The notes under the pieces were generated by a model. It ran no database searches, was not told the origin of the DNA, and saw only the letters and a program-made list of their open reading frames with translations. From positions 1-37,580 of IMG/VR virus record IMGVR_UViG_3300043446_004071: a stretch of 37,580 bases of DNA, one strand, 5' to 3'. Made by a program: the position numbers and the translations under genes. Numbering within the stretch: position 1 is the stretch's first letter; each line of letters opens with the position of its first letter. Below are positions 19,534-28,400 of this stretch, piece by piece. The stretch is from a virus.

Positions 19534-20100
19534 TCAAGATAGACCAATTTGGCTTACACCGAATCTTTCACCTTGTTGTCTATTACTAAACTTATTCATA
19601 TTTTTTATAGCATCTATTGCACTCTGAGCTCCTCTATTATAGTCCCTTAGGCCAGGAACGGTTCTGATTGGGCTAGAACCTGGAGACCCTCCTCTGACTC
19701 GAATAGCAGCCGCTTTAAATCTTGGGCTAGCCATAGGACCATACCCTAACCCCATTCTTGAGGGAGGAGTATTTTGAATAGCCAGTCTCATATTAGATCT
19801 TACAGCACCTATCTGTTGACCTCGAACTCTATTACCAGGTCCAGCACCAGTCTGAGAGAACTGTCCTTGTCGGGTAGCTGCTCTATCTCTAGGAGAAGGT
19901 TTAGACCCTCTGGATTTATCCCATTCTACATATTTTTCTACAATATCCTCAAGCCACTCATCACTCATATTTTCAATAATAATTTCAGCACCACCAAGGG
20001 TGTTAGTATAGCCTTCATCAATAAGATATTCTAAAATTAGATCATAAAGTTCTTCTTCATTTAATTGATTTTCTGTGTAATCTTTGTTAGAGTAATCCAT
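19534..20100 (-). CDS. Low-complexity virion-type protein with acidic N-terminal module
   Basis: 188 aa, ATG at 20100. Residues 15-60 form an acidic helical unit (EEELYDLILEYLIDEGY, IIIENMSDEWLEDIVE), also present at the C-terminus of the gene stopping at 21807. The rest is Gly/Pro/Arg/Ser-rich and basic (PGNRVRGQQIGAVRSN, AAAIRVRGGSPGSSPIR), likely disordered. Such acidic-helix plus basic-tail proteins are typical of cyanophage head or internal proteins. It ends before a strong terminator. No enzyme motif. Confidence 0.7.
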   Translation of the reverse strand: MDYSNKDYTENQLNEEELYDLILEYLIDEGYTNTLGGAEIIIENMSDEWLEDIVEKYVEWDKSRGSKPSPRDRAATRQGQFSQTGAGPGNRVRGQQIGAVRSNMRLAIQNTPPSRMGLGYGPMASPRFKAAAIRVRGGSPGSSPIRTVPGLRDYNRGAQSAIDAIKNMNKFSNRQQGERFGVSQIGLS

Positions 20101-20148
20101 ATTTTTTCTAATTAAGTAAATAAAAGGTTTAAAATTATATAAAATAAA

Positions 20149-21729
20149 TCAAACATTATATTCTTTATTACGAACTCTACGAATAGCTTCAGCTCTTGGT
20201 ACTCCAGCCGCTACCATTCTTGCAATCATTACATCTGCAAAATCATTATCACCATCCATATCCTGGTCTACTTTTTTCTTTCCTTCATAAATGCTCTGAT
20301 ATAGATAAGCCATATCGCTTGCAACCTTGCTAGGAGAACTGAAGTCGAAGGATGCAACATCTAATCTTAATCTTTCTCTGTTAAAGACAGAACTTCTAGA
20401 TTGTGGGTTGGATGTTGAAGAAGGTTGGAGTCTTGGTCTTTCACCTAACCTAGCTTTTTGGTCTGCAGCTGACCCAGTAGGTGTTCCCGAGTTTAAACCT
20501 CCTCTAGAGTTAACGTCTGTTCCAGATGGAGTAGATGTCGTCAAATTTGCCCTTAGATTACGTAGATTAAGAGCACTAGCTGACATAGAATTTGAAGGAT
20601 TTTGTGGTTTCTGAGTTCCATCTGAATTTACATTTTTTGCAAGAGTATCTTTATATTTTGCGGCCCATAAAGCTCTACCTGTTGTATCTGCTCCTTTATA
20701 ATCTTTCATTTGTCTTTGTCTAGAATAAACCCCTAGACCTTGCTTTATCTGGTCTGGAAGAGGAGTTTTAGCAGAACTAGCATTAGCCGGAATTGGTTCT
20801 TGCTTAGAAGATGAATTAAGTCTAGCTAAATTTTTTGTGCCTAATGCTTCAACTTGAGAACGACTCATTCCAGACTTCATTTTTGCAAATCCACCTCCAG
20901 CAGTAAATGGGTCCATGGGGTTGGCTTGAGTAGCAGGAGGAGGAGGAGCAGCTGGTCTTGGAGGTGAGTTCGTGCGTCCGAAGTAATCTTCCCAATTACG
21001 AGTGTTAAACCGATTCGAAACGTTCTCACAAAAATACTCAAAAAGACCTTCCCAAGTATAATTGGAAAGGTCATATCCTTCTTCAAATAGAGAATCTACC
21101 CAATACTCGAAATCTTCGGTTTTTAATACTTTGTTATTGTCTTTTGATATTGTCTGCCTTTGAATTTTACCGCCAATATTTTTATATACAACATTAACAT
21201 CCTTTCCACCTAATTTAGCTGCATAACCTTTATTTAAAGTGACTGCTCTTTGTGGTGCATTCTGTAATGATGTTCCAGAAGATGCCGCAGATGCAGCAGT
21301 TCTCGCCATAGCGATTGGCTCACCTTCTGAGGATTTTACCTGTCTACCAGTTGCAGTTCCATATCTTATTCTTTGACCCGGATCTGATGCATGAGCAGTT
21401 CTAGAAAGGGCAGTCAAAAATGCTCTTGTTTCTGGGTTACTTTCTCTAGAGGCGGAAGCAGCAAATCCTCCTTGACCTATAAATTGAGTTGGAGATGTTC
21501 TTGTATTTTTTGTAAACGAAACTCCTCTAAACCCTCCTTTGTATTTGGATGAGTCTGGAGAACTTAGAAGAGTTTTAACTAATGGAGAAGCCTTTGATTG
21601 TCCAGGTAGAATAACACCTTTTTCAGTTAAATACTCCTCATAAATTTCATCCCAAGTGTAGTCACTTAGGTCATACCCCTCTTCGATAAGAGAGTCTACC
21701 CAATACTCGAAATCTTTTTCTATATTCAT
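20149..21729 (-). CDS. Low-complexity virion-type protein with duplicated DFEYWVDSL/EGYDLS module
   Basis: 526 aa, ATG at 21729 behind a perfect late promoter. Residues 6-34 (DFEYWVDSL, EEGYDLS, YTWDEIYEEYL) recur at 206-233, exactly 200 residues later. The rest is Ser/Ala/Gly/Gln/Arg-rich and probably disordered, with a proline run (PPRPAAPPPP) after the second module. The end has YQSIYEGKKKVDQDMDGDN, an EF-hand-like acidic loop, then a helix with AAGVPRAEAIRRVRN. The duplication suggests fusion of two related genes. It probably encodes a head-associated or injected protein. Function unknown. Confidence 0.72.
   Translation of the reverse strand: MNIEKDFEYWVDSLIEEGYDLSDYTWDEIYEEYLTEKGVILPGQSKASPLVKTLLSSPDSSKYKGGFRGVSFTKNTRTSPTQFIGQGGFAASASRESNPETRAFLTALSRTAHASDPGQRIRYGTATGRQVKSSEGEPIAMARTAASAASSGTSLQNAPQRAVTLNKGYAAKLGGKDVNVVYKNIGGKIQRQTISKDNNKVLKTEDFEYWVDSLFEEGYDLSNYTWEGLFEYFCENVSNRFNTRNWEDYFGRTNSPPRPAAPPPPATQANPMDPFTAGGGFAKMKSGMSRSQVEALGTKNLARLNSSSKQEPIPANASSAKTPLPDQIKQGLGVYSRQRQMKDYKGADTTGRALWAAKYKDTLAKNVNSDGTQKPQNPSNSMSASALNLRNLRANLTTSTPSGTDVNSRGGLNSGTPTGSAADQKARLGERPRLQPSSTSNPQSRSSVFNRERLRLDVASFDFSSPSKVASDMAYLYQSIYEGKKKVDQDMDGDNDFADVMIARMVAAGVPRAEAIRRVRNKEYNV
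21031..21717 (-). repeat. Direct repeat encoding the duplicated module
   Basis: Copies at 21031-21114 and 21628-21717 (plus a few flanking bases), 600 bp apart and in frame. Within them 22 bases are identical (21095-21116 and 21695-21716), more than protein conservation alone needs, which points to a fairly recent duplication or gene conversion. Confidence 0.7.
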
Positions 21730-21732
21730 TTT

Positions 21733-21752
21733 ACTAAAAAGTACTTTTTAGT
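21733..21752 (-). repeat. Perfect 20-nt palindrome at the mRNA 5' end
   Basis: ACTAAAAAGT followed at once by its inverse ACTTTTTAGT, lying between the late promoter box (21752-21759, one base shared) and the ATG at 21729. The transcript would begin with or within this hairpin and reach the start codon 3 nt after it. Confidence 0.7.
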
Positions 21753-21759
21753 ATTTATA
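21752..21759 (-). promoter_or_regulatory. T4-type late promoter (TATAAATA, exact)
   Basis: Minus strand TTTATAAATACT, 23 nt before the ATG at 21729. Exact match to the T4 late consensus. Confidence 0.8.
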
Positions 21760-21806
21760 AAATATACTATTTTACTTTGCTTTTTAATAATATAAATTCA
21801 GAAGAT

Positions 21807-22550
21807 TTAGGCACCTTCGATTAAAATATTACCTAACCATTCAGTAGACATAAGTTCCATTAAATGAATACCATCTTCATATGAATTTACATAACCTTCA
21901 TCGAGTAAATAATCTAGTACGTATTCAATATCATTATTTAAGGTACGCTTCTTGCCCCAGTTTTCTTTATCTTTTATAATTTTTTTAATTCTTTCCGCCC
22001 TCGCTCCCATCCTAGAAATATCAGATATATCCATATGTAAATTTGATTTACGTAGATCTTGGTTTAACCTATTAAGACGAGCTTGAGCAAGTCCTTTAGG
22101 TGTAGACCTTTCTCCACGTAATACTCTTTCTGTTGGTTGAATTTGACGGGAAGGTGCCTTTAATCCTTTCCTCTGTTTCCTTTCCTTTGGCTCAGGAATA
22201 GGTTCTCTAGAAGCTTTAGCAGCAGCCTTGAGTCTCTCCACTTCAGATGCTGATACTCTTTGAGGAATTCCCCCAAAACTAGCTCTCTTGGCTTTACCAG
22301 TTGGTACATTTTCGTACAAGTATTCTTCTTTCATTTTATTTAAAATTCTTTCCACAGCTCTTTCTCTCCTTTTGTTTCTTGCTTTGATGTCTTTTTCTAT
22401 TGATTTGGCTCCACTATGGGCCAGAATTTCTTCTGGTGTCATAATCCTTGGATTAGGTCTAACTACCTCAAGTCCTGCATTTTGACGCCCTAATTCCCAA
22501 GCACTTCTGAGTTGTTTACGTAGCTCTTTCTTTTTACCTTCGAGTAACAT
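21807..22550 (-). CDS. Basic, disordered virion-type protein with acidic C-terminal module
   Basis: 247 aa from the ATG at 22550 (GAGG 8 nt upstream; longer starts overlap the HAD gene). The N-terminal two thirds are Lys/Arg/Glu-rich helices and linkers (LEGKKKELRKQLRSAWELGR, KERKQRKGLKAPSRQ). The C-terminus IEYVLDYLLDEGYVNSYEDG, HLMELMSTEWLGNIL is the same acidic unit seen at the start of the 188-aa gene. It lies between the HAD-domain gene and the late-promoter gene. Likely head-associated. Function unknown. Confidence 0.65.
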   Translation of the reverse strand: MLLEGKKKELRKQLRSAWELGRQNAGLEVVRPNPRIMTPEEILAHSGAKSIEKDIKARNKRRERAVERILNKMKEEYLYENVPTGKAKRASFGGIPQRVSASEVERLKAAAKASREPIPEPKERKQRKGLKAPSRQIQPTERVLRGERSTPKGLAQARLNRLNQDLRKSNLHMDISDISRMGARAERIKKIIKDKENWGKKRTLNNDIEYVLDYLLDEGYVNSYEDGIHLMELMSTEWLGNILIEGA

Positions 22551-22560
22551 TTTGGAAGCC

Positions 22561-24120
22561 TCAATCTCTTTCCATTTCATTAGCAGCATATCTTAAGTTT
22601 GCTGCAATTTGCCTTTTTCTTTTTTGTCTTTGTCTTTGTGATATATTGTTTGCTGTTACATTATATGAAGTTTGAACTCTTCTTGGGTCTTGTTCTCCCT
22701 CCTCCTCATCTTCATCTTGCTCTTGAATATTACTTTGAATTGCATAAAGCTTCCAGAGTTCATAAGGAGTTAGCTCGACTTCCTCTTCATACTCTTCTTC
22801 GAGTTCATCATCATTATCATAAGCTTCATTAATATCTTCATCAATAAAAGATTTCCAATAATCATAAGGAGTCAACTCAACTTCTTCTTCAACAGATTCA
22901 TTTATATTTTTATATGGAGAAACATAAGGAATAATAGAAGGTTCATCTTCCATTAGTTCCTCATAGATATCATATAATTCATCGATTGTGAGCTCAGATA
23001 AATCATATCCTTCTGATAATATGTCCTGAATCCAAAGTTCAAAATCTTCTTTGGTAGCTTGATAAGAACGAGTCATAACTTCTCCTTTTTTGTTTGGTTT
23101 TGCTAAATGTGTTTTAATTTTTAATTTTCCACTTTTCTTTTTTTCAGCCTCAAAAGCTTTATGTACTTTTGCTGCGTCATCATACATATGAATTTCTTTT
23201 GAGTCCCCCATCTTTGCAATACCTTTTGCAACTGAGACTTTCTTTTTTCCAATATCTTTTTCGCCTTTCATTCCACCTGTGTAATGAATATTACCAGGTT
23301 TCATATTAATACCATAGCGACTAAAATGTCTTCTAAATTCCTCTGGATTATCAAACTTATCCCGAGCAGTTACTAGATGTACATTTTTTCCTCTCTTCTG
23401 AAGTCTCTTTAATTGACTAATTACTCTTTTATTAGGAGAAGCAGTTTGAGAGAATTTTTTAGAACTTCTAAATTCACTAAAGTCATATGAATGACCTGGC
23501 TCTAATTTATGAGTATTGAACTCTTGATTTGAAAGACTTTTTACTCTTTTTCCAGATGAATCGTTAACGTGTACTTGAACATTAGGTTTACCTTTTACTC
23601 CGTGAGAGAAAAGAGTTTCATCTACATCAAAAGCGTGAACTGCTCCTTTAGACCTACCTTTTTGCTTTTCTTGATTTATTCTTCTCCTTTCAGTTCTTGA
23701 AATTTTAGCTTCATCAAGTTCAAAATCCTCTTTCATTGCTTGTTTTCGAATTGTAGCAAAATATATTTGCTTCCCTTTTTCCGGCCCATATTGAGATATC
23801 ATTGAAGCTTTCATTTCACTATCATCATATTTGGTCTTCAATCTAGCTTCTCTCTTTATTTCAGAAGCTGTCATTTTCCTTTCTTGAATATCATAATCAT
23901 AATCATTTTTTTGGAAAGAAGGCTTCTTAGTTTTTTCAAATTTAGGAAGCTGAGGACCTCTAGCTTTCATCTCAGCTTCTCTTCTTCTACGTTCTCTTCT
24001 TCTTCTCAGTTCATCTCTCACTTTCTTTATAAATTCTTCCTGACCTCTTATATCTGGATGATAGAATTCATCTCGTTCATCCAGATATAAATTATGTTGA
24101 GCTCTTCTTAAAGTTCTCAT
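22561..24120 (-). CDS. Virion-type protein carrying a HAD phosphatase domain
   Basis: 519 aa, ATG at 24120. Order: a very basic N-terminus (RRRRERRRREAE, about 38-50); a unit with QYGPEKGKQIYFATIRKQ; ELDEAK (135-140), fitting a T4-type prohead protease site L-x-E/A; the HAD domain about 158-345 with motif I DVDET (165-169), motif II LVTA (Thr251), a Lys-rich motif III about 292-299, and motif IV YDDA (Asp314/315); then the acidic module EDFELWIQDILSEGYDLS (358-375). VELTPY appears at 414-419 and again at 448-453. HAD enzymes of this type remove phosphates from sugars, nucleotides or polynucleotide 3' ends. An enzyme domain inside a disordered, basic, module-bearing protein suggests packaging in the capsid. 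Confidence 0.75.
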   Translation of the reverse strand: MRTLRRAQHNLYLDERDEFYHPDIRGQEEFIKKVRDELRRRRERRRREAEMKARGPQLPKFEKTKKPSFQKNDYDYDIQERKMTASEIKREARLKTKYDDSEMKASMISQYGPEKGKQIYFATIRKQAMKEDFELDEAKISRTERRRINQEKQKGRSKGAVHAFDVDETLFSHGVKGKPNVQVHVNDSSGKRVKSLSNQEFNTHKLEPGHSYDFSEFRSSKKFSQTASPNKRVISQLKRLQKRGKNVHLVTARDKFDNPEEFRRHFSRYGINMKPGNIHYTGGMKGEKDIGKKKVSVAKGIAKMGDSKEIHMYDDAAKVHKAFEAEKKKSGKLKIKTHLAKPNKKGEVMTRSYQATKEDFELWIQDILSEGYDLSELTIDELYDIYEELMEDEPSIIPYVSPYKNINESVEEEVELTPYDYWKSFIDEDINEAYDNDDELEEEYEEEVELTPYELWKLYAIQSNIQEQDEDEEEGEQDPRRVQTSYNVTANNISQRQRQKRKRQIAANLRYAANEMERD

Positions 24121-24145
24121 AAATTATAATTAAAACTATCCTTAT

Positions 24146-24153
24146 TATTTAGG
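24146..24153 (-). promoter_or_regulatory. CCTAAATA box, possible late-promoter variant
   Basis: Minus strand TTCCTAAATAATAAGG, 26 nt before the ATG at 24120 and just after a terminator, so a promoter is expected here. The same box occurs 27 nt before the gene at 16325. Confidence 0.4.
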
Positions 24154-24160
24154 AAAATAC

Positions 24161-24186
24161 AAAAAAAGAGGGAATTACCCCTCTTT
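24161..24186 (-). terminator. Rho-independent terminator after the nrd genes
   Basis: An 8-bp stem (AAAGAGGG / CCCTCTTT, 6-nt loop) with a run of T on the minus strand. The stop codon of the 39-aa ORF lies within its loop. Confidence 0.82.
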
Positions 24187-24294
24187 AGAAATCATTTCTT
24201 CAATTTTTTGAAAATTTAAAATAGGTTCTAATAGATTTTGTTTTTCTTGTTTTTTCTTTTGATTTTCTTTTTGTTTTTTCTTTCTAGAATTCAT
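24175..24294 (-). CDS. Lysine/glutamine-rich mini-protein, 39 aa
   Basis: The ATG at 24294 overlaps the nrdB stop (ATGA), and the frame runs to a TAA at 24175-24177 inside the terminator loop. It starts MNSRKKKQKENQKKKQEKQ, then LLEPILNFQKIEEMISKEG: a basic half and an amphipathic helix. Supported by coupling to nrdB; composition alone could be chance in this A-rich DNA. Function unknown. Confidence 0.5.
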   Translation of the reverse strand: MNSRKKKQKENQKKKQEKQNLLEPILNFQKIEEMISKEG

Positions 24295-25424
24295 AGTTTA
24301 AATTCAGCAAACTGGTTTTCAACTATGTCGTGTTTAACAGCACCGACAAGGTATGAGGTTTTCTCAGTTTCCATTGGTAGTTCTTGAAGCCCTTTACTAT
24401 TTAGCCAGTGGTCATCTACCCAAGGAAGTGGATTTGTTTTTGCAGAAATATCATAAATCGGTTTAAGCCCAATTGCTTTCATTCTACGATTAGCAATCCA
24501 CTCAACATACATACTCAGAAGTTTATCATTTAATCCAATCATTGAGCCATCCTTAAACAAATAAGAAGCCCATCTTTTTTCTTCATTTACTGTATGCTCG
24601 AACATATGGTATACCCAAGGTTCTTCCTCTTGTGCAATCTTCTGCATATCAGGGTCATCTCCATTCTTCCATTTAGAAAGAATATTTTGAGTAATTGCAA
24701 GATGAAGTCCTTCATCACGAGCGATTAGCTCAATAATTTTAGCAGACCCTTCCATCAACTTAAGTTCACCAAAAGCAAAAGAGCAAGAAAACGAAACATA
24801 AAATCGAATTCCCTCAAGAATATTTACATTTACAATTGCTCTATAAAGTTTTCTTTTAATTTCAAGTAGAGATTGTTTTCCAATTTCTACTCCTTCATTT
24901 CTAAATTTCCACATTTCAGATGAACCATAAGACTGAGCTGAATCAATAAAACTATCGTAAGATTCAGTTACGGATTTAGCTCGTTCTAGAATATTATCAT
25001 CTGTAATGATTTTGTCAAAGACATCGGAAGGATTTGCATATACATTCTTGATGATATGAGTATATGAACGAGAATGTATCATCTCCATAAATTCCCAAGC
25101 AGTCATACAAGATTCAAGTTCAGGAAGAGAGCAGTATGGGAGGAAGGCCATTCCTGGCCCTCGTCCCTGAACCGAATCCAACATAATCTGATATTTCAGA
25201 TTTGAAGTGAATATATGTTTTTGCTCAGGGCGAAGTTGTTGATAATCTAGACGGTCCTTTTGTAGGGAAATCTCTTCTGGTCTCCAAAAGAAACTCAATT
25301 GCTGTTGAGTAAGTTTATCAAAAACTGGATACTTAAATGTATCATATCGTTGAACTCCAAGAGGAGAACCAAAAAACATTGGCTGTTTTGTAACATCTAC
25401 TTGATTGGTATTGAAAACGGTCAT
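24291..25424 (-). CDS. nrdB: Ribonucleotide reductase class Ia, small (radical) subunit
   Basis: 377 aa from the ATG at 25424, after AAGGGA; a longer start at 25490 would overlap nrdA. Diiron ligands are all present: D83 (MLDSVQG), E114 and H117 (EMIHSRSY), a Glu in NILEGIRF, and E-x-x-H in ARDEGLHL. The radical tyrosine is Y121, four residues after H117 as in E. coli NrdB. It generates the tyrosyl radical that NrdA uses to reduce ribonucleotides, feeding phage DNA synthesis from host RNA nucleotides. It lies 10 nt after nrdA, which itself needs intein splicing for activity. Confidence 0.96.
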   Translation of the reverse strand: MTVFNTNQVDVTKQPMFFGSPLGVQRYDTFKYPVFDKLTQQQLSFFWRPEEISLQKDRLDYQQLRPEQKHIFTSNLKYQIMLDSVQGRGPGMAFLPYCSLPELESCMTAWEFMEMIHSRSYTHIIKNVYANPSDVFDKIITDDNILERAKSVTESYDSFIDSAQSYGSSEMWKFRNEGVEIGKQSLLEIKRKLYRAIVNVNILEGIRFYVSFSCSFAFGELKLMEGSAKIIELIARDEGLHLAITQNILSKWKNGDDPDMQKIAQEEEPWVYHMFEHTVNEEKRWASYLFKDGSMIGLNDKLLSMYVEWIANRRMKAIGLKPIYDISAKTNPLPWVDDHWLNSKGLQELPMETEKTSYLVGAVKHDIVENQFAEFKL

Positions 25425-25434
25425 TCCCTTAATT

Positions 25435-28400
25435 TCAGACTGTGCAAGACTCACAAGATTCCTCCTCTTCTGATTGTGTGATTTCGTCAATTAACTTTTG
25501 AATTTCTAGATTTTGTTGGGAGCTGGCTTCAGTCTCATCCTCCATTCCATCCTTTCTTCCATCGTAAATATTACTATAATATGCAGTCTTATGTCCAAAT
25601 TTATAAGCATAGAGAGCATCACTTACAATAACAGAAGTTGGAATCTCTTTATTTGGATAATATTCTGGATTATAACTCCAATCTGCACTAATAGAATGAT
25701 CAAAGAATTTTTGGAATACTGCAACAATGTTAAAATAACTCTTATTATCTTTAAGATTCCAAAGTAAAGTATAATTATTTTTAAGAGTTGAATACTGTGG
25801 AACTATTTGCTTAACTGGACCTTTCTTTGATTTTTTATATGAGATTAGTCCACGAGGAGGTTCGATACTACTTGTTGCATTTGAGATAATTGAGGAACTA
25901 GCTGATGGCATTATCGTACTGAGTGTGGAGTTCCTGAGTCCATACTGTTTAATATCTTCACGAAGAACTTCCCAATCGTGCTGAAGGGGTTCATTACAAA
26001 TTATATCAACTTCCTTCTTGTAAGTATCAATAGGAAGAATGCCATCAGAATATTTAGTTTTGTTAAACCATTTACACGCTCCCCTTTCTTTTGCAAGATT
26101 GTTGGAGGCTTTGAGAAGATAATACTGAATACTTTCAGCAAGACCGTGAGCTGCACTCCAGGCTTCTTTCTGGTCGTATTTAACTCCAAGCTTTGCAAGA
26201 TAATGAGCTAGCCCAATAACGCCAACTCCAAGCATTCTACGATTACGAGTGGAAATTTCTGCAGCTTTAACAAGGTATACCTGATTTTCAATTAGCTCAT
26301 CTAGAAATCTCACAAGAAGTTCAGAAAGCTCTTCTAGTTCTTCATCGGACTTGATAAGTCCAACATTAAACGCCGAGAGAGTGCATAGAGCAACAGCGCC
26401 ATTTTCATCCTCTAATGACTCTAAAGGAGTTGTCGGCTCAACAATTTCAGTACAATTCCCAGTAAGATACCCATTAAACATTCCCAATCCTTTTTTGGGT
26501 TCAGTAAAACAATAGGTTGAATCTCGTCTTCCAGTATACGAAACTTCTTCAACTAAGTGAAATCTTTCTGCATTTCTATTCGGTATTGAATCATTAATTT
26601 TTTTCCTCTTTAAAAACTTTTTAATTCCAAGATTACATAATTTCACTAGTCCATTATTTGAAATTAAAATCCTCCAAATCTTTTTACAATTATATTCTTT
26701 TTCACCTCCTTTACCGTCTGGAAGTAATCTAAGAGAATCATCTCTCATAAATTTAATTTTACTATCAACACCTAATGTATGAAGCATTAGTCTTAGTTCT
26801 TTTAAGAAATTTAAATGAATTGATGCAATTTGAAGAGATTCGGTTTCTCCATTCTTAGCAATATGCCCATCTGAATCAATTAGTCCAGACAGCCACTCAA
26901 GTCGTGAATCAATATTATAGTTAGCGTTAGGAACGAAATATTTCGTATTAAATGGAATATTTAGATATACCCTTATTCTATCTTGAGATTCATTAACATT
27001 AACTGAGTTATAATTTAAATAACCCAAAACATTTTTCTTATCCCCATAAAGATCTAAAATTGGCTTGCCATTAGAATAACTGCCATCTCCGGTATGAAAA
27101 CCTAAAGTATAGGAATCTTCTAATTTCATATCACCTTCTATAATAGGAAGATCAAATTTAATCAATTTATCGCCAGGCTTAAGTTCTATTGCTCGTTTTA
27201 GTTCACAAGTACCATTACGATAATATGCTTGCCCATTTTCCACAACATAAAATTTATGGTATTCAGTGCAATGAATTTCTTCAGAATTAATAACAACTTT
27301 AATTAATTCTTGGTTCTCAGAAGTTTTTTTAACTTGTACTTCAGACCAAGAGTCACCATTCCAAATTTCTATGAATTCATCCTCTAATGTTTCTATTGAT
27401 TGGTATCCATATTTCGTTAAAATTTGAGTTTCCGGCGCAACGCATAAATTACTCATTACTACTTGGTCCTTAAACGGACCGTGAGAATTTGCGTGGTCAA
27501 TGTTCATTAGATAGATACGACCAGTTTCAAATCGTTCCTGAAGAAGAGATAAGAACAATTCTTGAGCCTTAACTACTTTCTTTCGAACTGAGTTGTCGTT
27601 CTCATATTTTACATAAAGTTCATCAAATTCAGGAAGTCCAAATGCATCATAGAGACCTGGAACATCATTCGGGCAAAATAAAGTAATGTCTCCATTCTGA
27701 ATAAATCTCTCATAGAAGATTTTTGAAAGTTGAATATTATAGTCTAGTTTTCGGACTCGATTCTCATCAGTTCCTTTATTATTCTTGAGGACAATTACAT
27801 CCTCAATTTCCTTATGCCAAATGGGAAAGTAGACTGTAGCTGCTGCTGCCCGAACTCCACCTTGATGGCAAGATTTCAGTGAACCTTCAAACTTTTTAAG
27901 AAAAGGAACAACTCCAGTAGATACAACTTCACCTCCACGAATCTTGCTTCCCATTGCTCTTAGTCGTCCGATATTTAAACCAATACCGGCTCTACCTGCA
28001 ATATAACGCATCATTGCACCATCAGTTGCAATAATACTCTCTAATGAATCTCCGCAGTCTAAAAGAACGCAAGATGCTGATTGCTTAAGTGGAGTACGAA
28101 TACCAGCTAGAATAGGAGTTGGAACATTTAGTTTATGCTTTGATATTGCATCATAATATCGCTTTACATAACGAAGTCGAACATTTTTAGGATAATTTGC
28201 AAAGCCTGTAGCTGCAATCATCATATACATAAACTGAGGAGTTTCATAAATTTTTCCAGTACTCCTATCCTGAACGAGATACTTATCCACTACTTGCCTT
28301 AGGCCAGCGTAAGTAAAAATATAATCACGTTCGTGATTAATGTATTCACCTAATTGGTTCAATTCATCTTTAGTGTAATTTTCTAAAATCTCAGGATTAT

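Noticed and set aside
24990-25030. TTGACA-17-AATATT in the nrdB coding sequence
   Set aside because: Deep inside a conserved coding region with no gene start downstream; also similar TTGACA hits near 7970, 13100, 31150 and 37430 have weak or no -10 boxes.
25425-25490. NrdB start at 25490 and NrdA start at a TTG at 28761
   Set aside because: Both are upstream extensions into the neighbouring gene; ATGs with ribosome sites or ATGA overlaps lie just downstream.
26455-27444. Group I intron in nrdA instead of an intein
   Set aside because: The frame is continuous through the insert, and Hint splicing blocks and LAGLIDADG motifs are visible at the protein level.
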